From the NCBI GenBank assembly GCA_963789535.1, contig CAWBKU010000003.1:310001-374000 (forward strand): a stretch of 64,000 nucleotides of DNA, read 5' to 3'. Made by a program: the position numbers and the translations under genes. Source of the stretch: CAVXHQ01 sp963789535 (GTDB taxonomy: Bacteria; Pseudomonadota; Alphaproteobacteria; Rhodobacterales; Rhodobacteraceae). Numbering within the stretch: position 1 is the first letter of the stretch; the number at the start of each line of letters is the position of its first letter. Below are positions 8,480 through 16,692 of the stretch, piece after piece. Under the pieces are notes generated by a model that was not told the DNA's origin, made no database searches, and saw only the letters and a list, made by a program, of their open reading frames with translations.

Positions 8480-9499
8480 ATGCCTGCCACGTCCGCGCCC
8501 ACCTCTGCCGCCGCCATCCCCGTCGCGGGCGCCTCCGGGCCCGCGCGGCGCTTCGTGTTCGGCCTGCTGGACAATTTCTCGCTGCTGTCGTTCGCCTCGG
8601 CCATCGACGCGCTGCGCATCGCCAACCGGATGGCCGACCGGCGTCTCTACGACTGGGTTCTGGCCGGCGAGAACGGTGTCTCGGTCAGTTGCTCTGCGGG
8701 CACCACCTTCAACGTCGACATCGGCCTCGACGAACTGAACCGCGACGACGTGCTGATGATCTGCGGTGGCATCGACGTGCAGACGGCGACGACCAAGCGG
8801 ATCCTGAACTGGGTCCGGCGCGAGGCGCGGCGCGGCGTGGTCACGGCGGGCCTGTGCACCGCCGCCTATACCCTCGCCCGCGCCGGTCTGCTCGACGGGC
8901 GCCGCGCGACCATCCACTGGGAGAATCAGGACAGTTTCATCGAGGAGTTCGAGGAGGTGACGCTCACCAAATCGGTCTTCGTCGTCGACGGGCCGCGGAT
9001 CACCACGGCGGGCGGCACCGCGTCGATCGACCTGATGCTGAAACTCATCGCCGACCACCACGGCGAGGAACTGGCCAATGCCGTCGCCGATCAGCTCATC
9101 TATTCCTCGATCCGCACCGATCAGGACACCCAGCGCCTGTCGATCCCGACCCGGATCGGCGTGCGCCACCCGAAACTCTCCCGCGTGATCCAGCGCATGG
9201 AACAGGCGATCGAGGATCCGATCAGCCCCGCGATCCTCGCCCGCGACGTCGACATGTCGACCCGCCAGCTCGAGCGGCTGTTCCGCCGCTATCTCAACCG
9301 CTCGCCCAAACGCTACTACATGGAACTGCGCCTCGGACGGGCCCGCAATCTGCTCATGCAGACCGACATGAGCGTCATCAACGTGGCCCTTGCCTGCGGC
9401 TTTGCCTCGCCCTCGCATTTCTCCAAATGCTACCGCGCGCATTACGACACGACGCCCTACCGCGAGCGGGGCAGCCACGGGGCGCGCCTCTCGGTCTAG
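8480..9499 (+). CDS. GlxA-family AraC-type transcriptional regulator
   Basis: Transcription factor with a DJ-1/PfpI (glutamine amidotransferase-like) N-terminal domain (about residues 20-195; nucleophile-elbow region VVTAGLCTAAYTLA) and a C-terminal AraC double HTH (about 225-325: ILARDVDMSTRQLERLFRRY and VALACGFASPSHFSKCYRAH). Architecture and size (339 aa) match the GlxA/CdhR/GbdR group, several of which respond to betaine or carnitine derivatives; the ligand is not predictable here. It is divergent from the DAHP synthase gene and upstream of the Liv-type transporter operon, from which a hairpin separates it. Confidence 0.88.
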   Translation: MPATSAPTSAAAIPVAGASGPARRFVFGLLDNFSLLSFASAIDALRIANRMADRRLYDWVLAGENGVSVSCSAGTTFNVDIGLDELNRDDVLMICGGIDVQTATTKRILNWVRREARRGVVTAGLCTAAYTLARAGLLDGRRATIHWENQDSFIEEFEEVTLTKSVFVVDGPRITTAGGTASIDLMLKLIADHHGEELANAVADQLIYSSIRTDQDTQRLSIPTRIGVRHPKLSRVIQRMEQAIEDPISPAILARDVDMSTRQLERLFRRYLNRSPKRYYMELRLGRARNLLMQTDMSVINVALACGFASPSHFSKCYRAHYDTTPYRERGSHGARLSV

Positions 9500-9510
9500 G
9501 GCGGCGCCAA

Positions 9511-9529
9511 TCCGGGCGATCCGCCCGGA
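9511..9529 (+). terminator. hairpin after GlxA-type regulator
   Basis: Perfect 8-bp stem TCCGGGCG / CGCCCGGA with a 3-base loop, 12 bases after the stop codon. No strong T-tract follows. Confidence 0.55.
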
Positions 9530-9634
9530 AAGGACGCAAAAACCCCTGCAAACACCGCCTCAAACCGCTTTCATTTCGATTGCGCGCTGGCTAGGGTCGC
9601 CGTCAGGATACAATTTCCTACAGGGAGACGACAC

Positions 9635-10828
9635 ATGAAGAAACTGCTTCTGGCCACTGCGGCCACCGCTCTGACCGCCGGATTCGCCTGGGCCGATGCC
9701 CATACGACCGAGATCAAGATCGGCATCATCCTCGGGTTCACCGGCCCGCTCGAGTCGATCACGCCCGCCATGGCCGCCGGCGCCGACCTCGCCATCGCCG
9801 AGATGAACGGCCTCGGCACGTTCATGGACGGCACCACCGTCACCGCGATCCGCGCCGACAGCACCTGCATCGACGCCGCCGCGGCCACCGCCGCCGCCGA
9901 GGGCCTCGTCGCCGAGGGTATTTCCGGCTTCATGGGTGCCGACTGCTCGGGCGTCACCGGCGCCATCCTTCAGAACGTCGCGCGCCCGAACGGCATCGCG
10001 ATGATTTCGCCGTCGGCGACCTCGCCGGGCCTCTCGGATGCCGAGGACGACGGCCTGTTCTTCCGGACCGCGCCCTCCGATGCGCGTCAGGGCGTCGTCA
10101 TGACCGAGGTGCTGATGGACCGCGGCATCGAAACCGTCGCGCTGACCTATACCAACAACGACTATGGCAAGGGTCTGGCCGATGCGTTCCAGGCGGCCTT
10201 CGAGGCGGCGGGCGGCACGGTGACGATCTCTGCCGCACACGAGGACGGCAAGGGCGACTATTCCGCCGAAGTGGCCGCGCTGGCGTCCGCAGGCGGTGAA
10301 GTGCTCGTCGTGGCCGGCTACACCGACCAGGGTGGCAAGGGCATCATCCAGAACGCGCTCGACACCGGCGCCTTCGACACCTTCGTGCTGCCCGACGGCA
10401 TGGTCGGCCAGCAACTCGTCGACGACATCGGCGCGGGCCTGAACGGCTCGTTCGGGCAATACCCCGGCACCGACAGCGAAGGCGCGGAGATCTTTCAGGG
10501 TCTGGCGACTGCCGCCGGTTTCGACGGCACCGGCGCCTTCGCCCCCGAAAGCTACGACGCCGCGGCGCTGATGATGCTGGCGATGGCCGCCGCCGGATCG
10601 TCGAACTCGGCCGACTGGGCGCCGATGGTCATGGATCTCGCCAACGCACCGGGCGAGCCGATCCTGCCGGGTGAGCTGGGCAAGGCGCTCGAGCTGATCG
10701 CGGCAGGCACCGATATCGACTATATCGGGGCAACGGCCGTCGAACTGATCGGACCCGGCGAAAGTGCCGGAAACTACCGCGAGATCGAGATCGGGGACGG
10801 CGCGATCAACACGGTCCGCTTCCGCTGA
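9635..10828 (+). CDS. branched-chain amino-acid-type ABC transporter substrate-binding protein
   Basis: Periplasmic Leu/Ile/Val-binding-type receptor (type I periplasmic fold). The 397-residue product has a signal peptide (MKKLLLATAATALTAGFAWA), then IKIGIILGFTGPLESITP, GFMGADCSGVTGAI, a central IETVALTYTNNDYGKGLADA and VLVVAGYTDQGGKGI segments typical of LivJ/LivK-like receptors. The purine-rich site AGGGAGA precedes ATG 9635. It heads the operon that continues with livG, livF, two small secreted proteins, livH and livM. Ligand unknown; the family also covers amides, urea and aromatic compounds. Confidence 0.92.
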   Translation: MKKLLLATAATALTAGFAWADAHTTEIKIGIILGFTGPLESITPAMAAGADLAIAEMNGLGTFMDGTTVTAIRADSTCIDAAAATAAAEGLVAEGISGFMGADCSGVTGAILQNVARPNGIAMISPSATSPGLSDAEDDGLFFRTAPSDARQGVVMTEVLMDRGIETVALTYTNNDYGKGLADAFQAAFEAAGGTVTISAAHEDGKGDYSAEVAALASAGGEVLVVAGYTDQGGKGIIQNALDTGAFDTFVLPDGMVGQQLVDDIGAGLNGSFGQYPGTDSEGAEIFQGLATAAGFDGTGAFAPESYDAAALMMLAMAAAGSSNSADWAPMVMDLANAPGEPILPGELGKALELIAAGTDIDYIGATAVELIGPGESAGNYREIEIGDGAINTVRFR

Positions 10829-10836
10829 CGCGATCC

Positions 10837-10862
10837 GGGGGCGGCCCCAACGGGCCGCCCCC
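10837..10862 (+). terminator. strong hairpin between receptor gene and livG
   Basis: Perfect 11-bp stem GGGGGCGGCCC / GGGCCGCCCCC with loop CAAC, 8 bases after the receptor stop. Such a hairpin after a receptor gene often gives partial termination or 3'-end protection, allowing more receptor than membrane components (inference). Confidence 0.7.
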
Positions 10863-10930
10863 ACTTCAAGAATGCACCGCAAAACACGGGCATTGCTGGA
10901 TAATCCGGCACCGACGGGGAAGAGATAGCG

Positions 10931-11706
10931 ATGATCGAGGTCCATGACCTGCACAAGCACTTCGGTGGCTTTCACGCCGTCGACGGCTCGTCCCTGACGA
11001 TCGCAGAGGGGTCCATCACCGGGCTGATCGGGCCCGAACGGCGCCGGAAAGACCACGCTTTTCAACGTGATCGCAGGCAGACTTAAACCAACTTCCGGTC
11101 GCGTGACGATGGCGGGCGAGGATATCACCGGTCTCGCGCCGCACGAGTTGTTCCACAAGGGTCTGCTGCGCACCTTCCAGATCGCGCACGAATTCTCGTC
11201 GATGACGGTGCGCGAGAACCTGATGATGGTGCCCGGCGCCCAGTCGGGCGAGGGCCTGATGACCGCCTGGTTCGGCCGCGGCCGCATCCGCGCCGAGGAA
11301 CGCGCCCTGCGCGATCAGGCCGACGAGGTGCTCGATTTCCTGACCATCGGCCACCTGCGCGACGAAAAGGCGGGCAACCTCTCGGGCGGACAGAAGAAGC
11401 TCCTCGAGCTTGGCCGCACGATGATGGTCGACGCGAGGATCGTGTTCCTCGACGAGGTCGGCGCGGGCGTGAACCGCACCCTCCTGATGACCATCGCCGA
11501 CGCGATCATCCGCCTGAACAAGGAGCGCGGCTATACCTTCTGCGTGATCGAGCACGACATGGATTTCATCAAGAAGCTCTGCGATCCGGTCATCGTGATG
11601 GCAGAGGGCCAGGTGCTGGCCGAGGGGTGCCGAAGAGATCATGCGCAACGAGCAGGTGATCGAGGCGTATCTGGGGACCGGGTTAAAGAACAAGGCAAGC
11701 GCATGA
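10931..11706 (+). pseudogene. livG: LivG-type ABC transporter ATPase, two frameshifts
   Basis: ATP-binding subunit of the Liv-type importer. From ATG 10931 (GGGGAAGAG upstream) the frame reads MIEVHDLHKHFGGFHAVDGS up to LIGP, where an extra G near 11036 destroys the Walker A motif; removing it restores IGPNGAGKTTLFNVIAG. The second frame carries the Q-loop region (FQIAHEFSSMTVRENL), the signature LSGGQKKLLELG and Walker B IVFLDEVGAGV (a conventional family would have DEPxAG). A second extra G in the GGGG run at 11624-11627 must be removed to reach EIMRNEQVIEAYLGTG and the stop at 11706. With both bases removed the product is 257 aa, normal for LivG. It overlaps livF by ATGA. Mutation or base-call errors cannot be told apart here. 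Confidence 0.85.
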
Positions 11707-12546
11707 ACGACACCAACCCCTACCGCGATGGTCGCGGCAACAAGGACGTCACGCTCGGCAAGCCAGCACCAGCACTTCCTATCCCATCGCGCGCAGCGGC
11801 GCTGCCACCCCTTGCCCCGGTGCGACCCCGCCCCCGGCGGCCCGTTCCTGATCGGCGAGGGCATGACCGGCGGCTATGGCAAGGGCGCCGACATCCTGCA
11901 CGACTGCACCATCGCCGTCGACAAGGGCCAGATCGCGGTGATCGTCGGCCCGAACGGGGCGGGCAAATCGACCGCGATGAAGGCCGTTTTCGGGATGCTG
12001 AACCTGCGCTCCGGCGCGGTGCGGATCGACGGCGAGGATATCACCGCCCTCTCGCCGCAGGACCGCGTCGCCAAGGGCATGGCCTTCGTGCCGCAGACCT
12101 CGAACATCTTCCCCTCGATGACCGTCGCCGAAAACCTCGAAATGGGCGCCTTTTTGCGCCGCGACGACATCAAGAAGACCATGGAGCAGGTCTACGACCT
12201 CTTTCCCATCCTGCGCGACAAGCGGCGCCAGAACGCGGGCGAATTGTCGGGCGGCCAGCGCCAGCAGGTCGCCGTGGGCCGCGCGCTGATGACGCAACCC
12301 AAACTCCTGATGCTCGACGAGCCGACCGCCGGGGTCAGCCCCATCGTGATGGACGAACTCTTCGACCGGATCATCGAGGTGGCGCGCGCAGGCATCACCA
12401 TCCTGATGGTCGAACAGAACGCCAAACAGGCCCTCGACATCGCCGACATCGGCTATGTCCTCGTGCAGGGCGCCAACGCGCACACCGGATCGGGCGAGGA
12501 ACTCCTCGCCGACCCCGAAGTGCGCCGGACGTTCCTGGGGGGGTGA
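11703..12546 (+). pseudogene. livF: LivF-type ABC transporter ATPase, frame-disrupted near N-terminus
   Basis: Second ATPase of the importer. ATG 11703 overlaps the livG stop. The frame MNDTNPYRDGRGNKDVTLGK continues sensibly only if one base is added near 11764 and another near 11811 (ACCCCTT run), giving SYPIARSGAATP then PRCDPAPGGPFLIGEG. The main domain is intact from about 11836: MTGGYGKGADILHDC, Walker A GPNGAGKSTAMKA, signature LSGGQRQQVAVGRAL, Walker B LLMLDEPTAGVSP and H-like switch ILMVEQNAKQA. Translation might also start at the internal ATG near 11863, which would give a functional-looking ATPase without the extension. Corrected length is 281 aa. Confidence 0.8.
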
Positions 12547-12548
12547 GG

Positions 12549-12947
12549 ATGCGCATTCGGTCCCCGCTTCTCCTGACGTTCGTTTGCGCCTCGGCTGCCG
12601 CCCACGCCGAAGGCGCCCGCCTCACCTTCGACTGCACCATAACCGCCCTCTGCGAGGCGGGTGCGTCCTGCATGGATTTGCAGATGCCGCTCACCTTCAC
12701 CCTGTCGCCCGTCACGCTCGACGCCCTCGGCGGCGGCACCTACGACATCGCCTATGGCGACGTCACCGCCGAGGCGACCGCAATCCGGGCCGCCGGTCCC
12801 TATACCTGGTTCCGCGACGACCGCGAACTGACCCTCACGCCGATGCCCGACGGTCAGGAACCCCTCGAAGCGACCCTCTTCTCCGAAGACCCCCTCGGCA
12901 TCGACCCCTCCACCACGACCTTCCTGACCTGCGAGGTGACACAATGA
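12549..12947 (+). CDS. small secreted Cys-rich protein (C-x5-C-x5-C type), copy 1
   Basis: No known family. The 132-residue product starts with a signal peptide (RSPLLLTFVCASAAAHA), then a FDC-x5-C-x5-C cluster, an acidic Gly/Thr-rich body and a fourth Cys close to the end (FLTCEVTQ). Four cysteines in the exported part suggest disulfides. It begins two bases after the livF stop and overlaps the next gene by ATGA, so it is cotranscribed with the Liv transporter. The neighbouring gene shares the same Cys pattern, so the two are probably diverged paralogues. A periplasmic accessory or unrelated passenger role are both possible. Confidence 0.7.
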   Translation: MRIRSPLLLTFVCASAAAHAEGARLTFDCTITALCEAGASCMDLQMPLTFTLSPVTLDALGGGTYDIAYGDVTAEATAIRAAGPYTWFRDDRELTLTPMPDGQEPLEATLFSEDPLGIDPSTTTFLTCEVTQ

Positions 12948-13312
12948 TCAAGGCCCCCCTCATCGTCGCCGCGACGCTTCTCGCGACGCCTGCGCTGGCC
13001 CAGAACTACGACTGCCAGACCCGCGGCTATTGCACCAACGCGCTCGAGTGCTCGCCCGACGACGAGCGGTTCACCATCCGCGCGCAGCCCGATGGCACCT
13101 CGGCATTCGGCTGGGTCGGCTCGGCGACGTTCAGCGCGAAACCGATCCGGCGCGACGCCTTCACGGTCTGGATGAACACCAGCAACTCCGAATCGATCCA
13201 GATGCTGTCGCTGTCGAACAACGGCGTCGACGCGACGTTCGCGGTGATGCTCGACATCGGCGGATTCTATCATTCGATGCAGGCGCTCACCTGCGCCCGC
13301 GTCCCCGGCTGA
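12944..13312 (+). CDS. small secreted Cys-rich protein (C-x5-C-x5-C type), copy 2
   Basis: No known family. The 122-residue product has a clear signal peptide (MIKAPLIVAATLLATPALA), then NYDC-x5-C-x5-C, a Ser/Thr-rich body and a C-terminal LTC (ALTCARVPG). The cysteine spacing and the C-terminal LTC match the preceding gene, although the rest of the sequence has diverged. ATG 12944 overlaps the previous stop (ATGA) and livH starts nine bases after its stop, so it lies inside the transporter operon. Function unknown. Confidence 0.7.
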   Translation: MIKAPLIVAATLLATPALAQNYDCQTRGYCTNALECSPDDERFTIRAQPDGTSAFGWVGSATFSAKPIRRDAFTVWMNTSNSESIQMLSLSNNGVDATFAVMLDIGGFYHSMQALTCARVPG

Positions 13313-13321
13313 AGGCACCAG

Positions 13322-14332
13322 ATGGACCTCCTCAACGCGCTCGCGGCCTTCCTCAACTTCATCTTCATCCCCGGCCTCGCCTATGGCGCGCAACTGGCGC
13401 TCGGCGCGCTGGGGGTGACGCTGATCTACGGCATCCTGCGGTTCTCGAACTTCGCCCACGGCGACACGATGGCGTTCGGCACGATGGTGACGATCTATAT
13501 CACCTGGGGCCTCTCGGCGATGGGCATCGGCCTCGGCGTGCTGCCCACGGCGCTGCTGGCGCTGCCCTTCGGCATCCTCGGCACGGCGGCGATGGTCCTC
13601 TTTACCGACCGCGCCGTCTATCGCTTCTACCGGCGGCAAAAGGCGGCGCCGGTGATCCTCGTCATCGTCTCGATGGGCGTCATGTTCGTCCTGAACGCCG
13701 TCACGCGGCTTTTCATCGGCACCGAGGACATCCAGTTCACCGATGGCGAACGCTTCGTCATCTCGGCCCGCACCTTCCGCGACATGACCGGCCTCGACGA
13801 GGCGATCACGATGCGCACCACGACGCTGCTCACCGTCGTCGTCGCCGCCGTCGCCATGGCGCTGCTCTTCTGGTTCCTGAACCGCACCCGCACCGGCAAG
13901 TCGATGCGCGCGTTCTCCGACAACGAGGATCTGGCGCTCCTGTCGGGCATCAACCCCGAGCGGGTCGTCGCCGTCACCTGGATCATCGTCGCGGCCCTCG
14001 TCACCACGGCCGGCGTGCTCTACGGCCTCGACAAGTCGTTCAAGGCGTTCACCTACTTCCAGCTCCTGTTGCCGATCTTCGCCGCGGCCATCGTCGGCGG
14101 CCTCGGCAACCCCCTCGGCGCCGTGACGGGCGGTTTCGTCATCGCCTTTTCCGAGGTCTTCGTCACCAACGGCTGGAAGAAGATCTGGAACTACCTCGCC
14201 CCCGAGACCTGGCAGACCGACAGCCTGCTGCAACTGCTGTCCACCGAATACAAATTCGCCGTCAGCTTCGCGATCCTCATCATCGTGCTGCTGTTCAAGC
14301 CCACGGGCCTCTTCAAGGGACAATCGGTATGA
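13322..14332 (+). CDS. livH: LivH-type branched-chain amino-acid ABC permease
   Basis: Inner-membrane permease of the Liv-type importer, 336 residues with about eight hydrophobic segments. Family marks: GVTLIYGILRFSNFAHGD near residues 34-51, RTGKSMRAFSDNEDLALLSGI (the EAA-like cytoplasmic loop that contacts the ATPase), and VGGLGNPLGAVTGGF near the C-terminus. The stop overlaps the livM start by ATGA. The gene is intact, unlike livG and livF. Confidence 0.93.
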   Translation: MDLLNALAAFLNFIFIPGLAYGAQLALGALGVTLIYGILRFSNFAHGDTMAFGTMVTIYITWGLSAMGIGLGVLPTALLALPFGILGTAAMVLFTDRAVYRFYRRQKAAPVILVIVSMGVMFVLNAVTRLFIGTEDIQFTDGERFVISARTFRDMTGLDEAITMRTTTLLTVVVAAVAMALLFWFLNRTRTGKSMRAFSDNEDLALLSGINPERVVAVTWIIVAALVTTAGVLYGLDKSFKAFTYFQLLLPIFAAAIVGGLGNPLGAVTGGFVIAFSEVFVTNGWKKIWNYLAPETWQTDSLLQLLSTEYKFAVSFAILIIVLLFKPTGLFKGQSV

Positions 14333-15651
14333 GCCATTCCCTGCGCACCGGCCTCATCGTCGCCTTCGTCGCCGCCCTCTACATCCTCGAGGGTTCGACC
14401 CGGATCGCCTTCTTCTCGGGGAGCTGGAACTCCTCGCTCGGCATCGTGAACTATGCGCTGATCGGCGCGATCATGGCTCTGGGGGTCAACCTGCAATGGG
14501 GCTTCGCGGGGCTGTTCAACATCGGGATCATGGGCTTCGTGGCGCTTGGCGGGGTCGCGGCGGTGCTCGTCTCCGTTCCTGCCACCCCCGGCGCGTGGAG
14601 CGCGGGCGGCTGGCCGATCCTCGGCGGTCTGCTGCTCGGGGCCGCGACCATCGTCGGCGTCATCGCGTTGCGCCGCCGGATGGCGCCCGGCACCCTGCGG
14701 ACGATGGCCTCGCTCGCCCTGCTGATCGTCGGCTTCTTCCTCTTTCGCGAAATCTTCGACGGCGGCGTCGCCCCGGTCGAGGCGATCAGCCCGGCCAATC
14801 TCGGCTACCTCGGCGGCCTCGGCCTGCCGGTCATCCTCGCCTGGCCGGTCGGCGCCCTGCTCGCCGCCGGTGCCGCCTGGATCATCGGCAAGACGGCGCT
14901 CGGCCTGCGCTCGGACTACCTCGCTATCGCGACGCTGGGCATCGCCGAGATCATCCTCGCCGTCGTCAAGAACGAGGACTGGCTGGTGCGCGGCGTCAAG
15001 AACGTCACCGAAATCCCCGGCGCCGCCCCCAGCCCGATCGACCTGCGCGACGACGCGGGCTATGTCTCCTGGGCCGCAGGCTGGGGCTACGACGCCGTCA
15101 CCGCCTCGACGGTGGGCAGCAAGCTCGGTTACACCGCCCTCTTCGCGGTGGTCCTCGTGATCCTGCTGATCCTCGCGCAACTCGCCTTGCGCTCGCCCTG
15201 GGGCCGGATGATGCGCGCGATCCGCGACAACGAGGTCGCGGCAGAGGCGATGGGCAAGGACGTTAAGGCGCGCCACCTGCAAATCTTCATCCTCGGGTCC
15301 GCCATCTGCGGCATGGCCGGCGCGATGATGACCACGCTCGACGGACAGTTCACCCCCACCTCCTATCAGCCGCTGCGCTTTACCTTCCTCATCTGGGTCA
15401 TGGTGATCGTCGGCGGCTCGGGCAACAACTTCGGCGCCGTGGTCGGCGGGTTCCTCGTCTGGTGGCTCTGGATCAAGGTGCCCGATGTCGGCACCTGGGT
15501 CATGGGCATCGTCACCGCACCCATGGCGGACGGCTCCTGGCTCAAGGCGAACCTGCTCGAATCGGTCGCCCACATGCGTTTCCTCGTCATGGGCCTCGCC
15601 CTCCTCCTCGTCCTGCGCTTCTCGCCACGCGGCCTGTTGCCGGAACGCTGA
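14329..15651 (+). CDS. livM: LivM-type branched-chain amino-acid ABC permease
   Basis: Second permease of the importer, 440 residues, highly hydrophobic. Characteristic parts are ALGVNLQWGFAGLFNIGIMGF, GLRSDYLAIATLGIAEII, the ATPase-contact loop SPWGRMMRAIRDNEVAAEAMGKD and VIVGGSGNNFGAVVGGF. It is longer than a typical LivM (about 320-420) because of an extra periplasmic segment around residues 210-260. ATG 14329 overlaps the livH stop. It is the last gene of the operon and converges with the dehydrogenase gene. Confidence 0.93.
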   Translation: MSHSLRTGLIVAFVAALYILEGSTRIAFFSGSWNSSLGIVNYALIGAIMALGVNLQWGFAGLFNIGIMGFVALGGVAAVLVSVPATPGAWSAGGWPILGGLLLGAATIVGVIALRRRMAPGTLRTMASLALLIVGFFLFREIFDGGVAPVEAISPANLGYLGGLGLPVILAWPVGALLAAGAAWIIGKTALGLRSDYLAIATLGIAEIILAVVKNEDWLVRGVKNVTEIPGAAPSPIDLRDDAGYVSWAAGWGYDAVTASTVGSKLGYTALFAVVLVILLILAQLALRSPWGRMMRAIRDNEVAAEAMGKDVKARHLQIFILGSAICGMAGAMMTTLDGQFTPTSYQPLRFTFLIWVMVIVGGSGNNFGAVVGGFLVWWLWIKVPDVGTWVMGIVTAPMADGSWLKANLLESVAHMRFLVMGLALLLVLRFSPRGLLPER

Positions 15652-15695
15652 CAAGACTTCGGGCATTATTCGTCACTCTAGTCTTCAAATGGGGT

Positions 15696-15715
15696 CCGGA
15701 GGGCTCGCCCCCCGG
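15696..15715. terminator. hairpin between livM and dehydrogenase gene
   Basis: Stem CCGGAGGG / CCCCCCGG with one mismatch and loop CTCG, in the 74-bp gap between convergent genes. Plausible shared terminator. Confidence 0.45.
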
Positions 15716-15725
15716 CCACCAGCCC

Positions 15726-16589
15726 CTAGCGCAACCGCCGGATCAGCGACGACGTATCCCACCGCCCGCCGCCCATCTTCTGCACGTCCTTGTAGAACTG
15801 GTCGACCAGCGCCGTCACCGGCAGCGAGGCGCCCACCTCGTCCGCCGCATCGAGGCAGATCCCCAGATCCTTGCGCATCCAGTCGACCGCGAACCCATGC
15901 TCGAATTCGTCGGCCAGCATCGTCGCGAACCGGTTCGACATCTGCCAGCTTCCCGCCGCGCCCTGTGAGATCACTTCGACGACGGCGGCCCCGTCCAGTC
16001 CCGTCTTGCCCGCAAAATGCAGCGCCTCGGACAGTCCCTGCACCAGTCCCGCGATGGCGATCTGGTTGCACATCTTGGTGAGTTGCCCGGCCCCGCTCTC
16101 GCCCAGCCGGCGGCAGATCCGCGCATAGGCCGCGATCACCGGCTCGGCGGCGGCGTAGGCGTCCGGCGCGCCGCCGCACATGACCGAGAGCGTGCCGTTC
16201 TCCGCCCCCGCCTGACCGCCCGATACCGGCGCGTCGACGAAACCGATACCCAGACCGCCGGCCGTCGCGTGCAACTCCCGCGTTACCGCCGCGCTGACCG
16301 TGGTGTGATCGACGAAGATCGCCCCCCGCGCCATCCCCGCAAAGGCGCCGTCCCCGCCAAGGCAGATGCTGCGCAGGTCGTCGTCGTTGCCGACGCAGGC
16401 CATGACGAAATCGGCCCCCGCCGCCGCCGCCGCGGGCGTGGCCGCCGCGGCACCGCCATGCTGCCCGACCCAGTCGTCCGCCTTCGTCGCGGTCCGGTTG
16501 AAGACCGTCACCGCATGGCCCGCCGCGGCCAGATGCCCCGCCATCGGCGCACCCATCACCCCCAGACCCAGAAACGCCACCTTCGCCAT
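15726..16589 (-). CDS. NAD(P)-dependent beta-hydroxyacid dehydrogenase (3-hydroxyisobutyrate dehydrogenase family)
   Basis: Oxidoreductase of the 3-hydroxyisobutyrate/6-phosphogluconate-like family, 287 residues. The Rossmann dinucleotide motif GLGVMGAPMAGHL is at 8-20, the substrate loop DAPVSGGQAGAENGTLS at 119-135, and the catalytic Lys172 in GAGQLTKMCNQ. ATG 16589 follows GAGAGGG and gives the canonical start MAKVAFLGLG. A role in valine catabolism (3-hydroxyisobutyrate) would fit next to a branched-chain amino-acid-type transporter, but tartronate semialdehyde or succinic semialdehyde reductases look alike, so the substrate is open. Confidence 0.85.
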   Translation of the reverse strand: MAKVAFLGLGVMGAPMAGHLAAAGHAVTVFNRTATKADDWVGQHGGAAAATPAAAAAGADFVMACVGNDDDLRSICLGGDGAFAGMARGAIFVDHTTVSAAVTRELHATAGGLGIGFVDAPVSGGQAGAENGTLSVMCGGAPDAYAAAEPVIAAYARICRRLGESGAGQLTKMCNQIAIAGLVQGLSEALHFAGKTGLDGAAVVEVISQGAAGSWQMSNRFATMLADEFEHGFAVDWMRKDLGICLDAADEVGASLPVTALVDQFYKDVQKMGGGRWDTSSLIRRLR

Positions 16590-16692
16590 ATCGCTGCCCT
16601 CTCGCACTCGCCGTTCATTTCCGCTAGCCACTGGACGCGAACGGACACGGCGGGTCAACCGCCCAGCCCGTCAGGCAGGAACGGGACGACAC

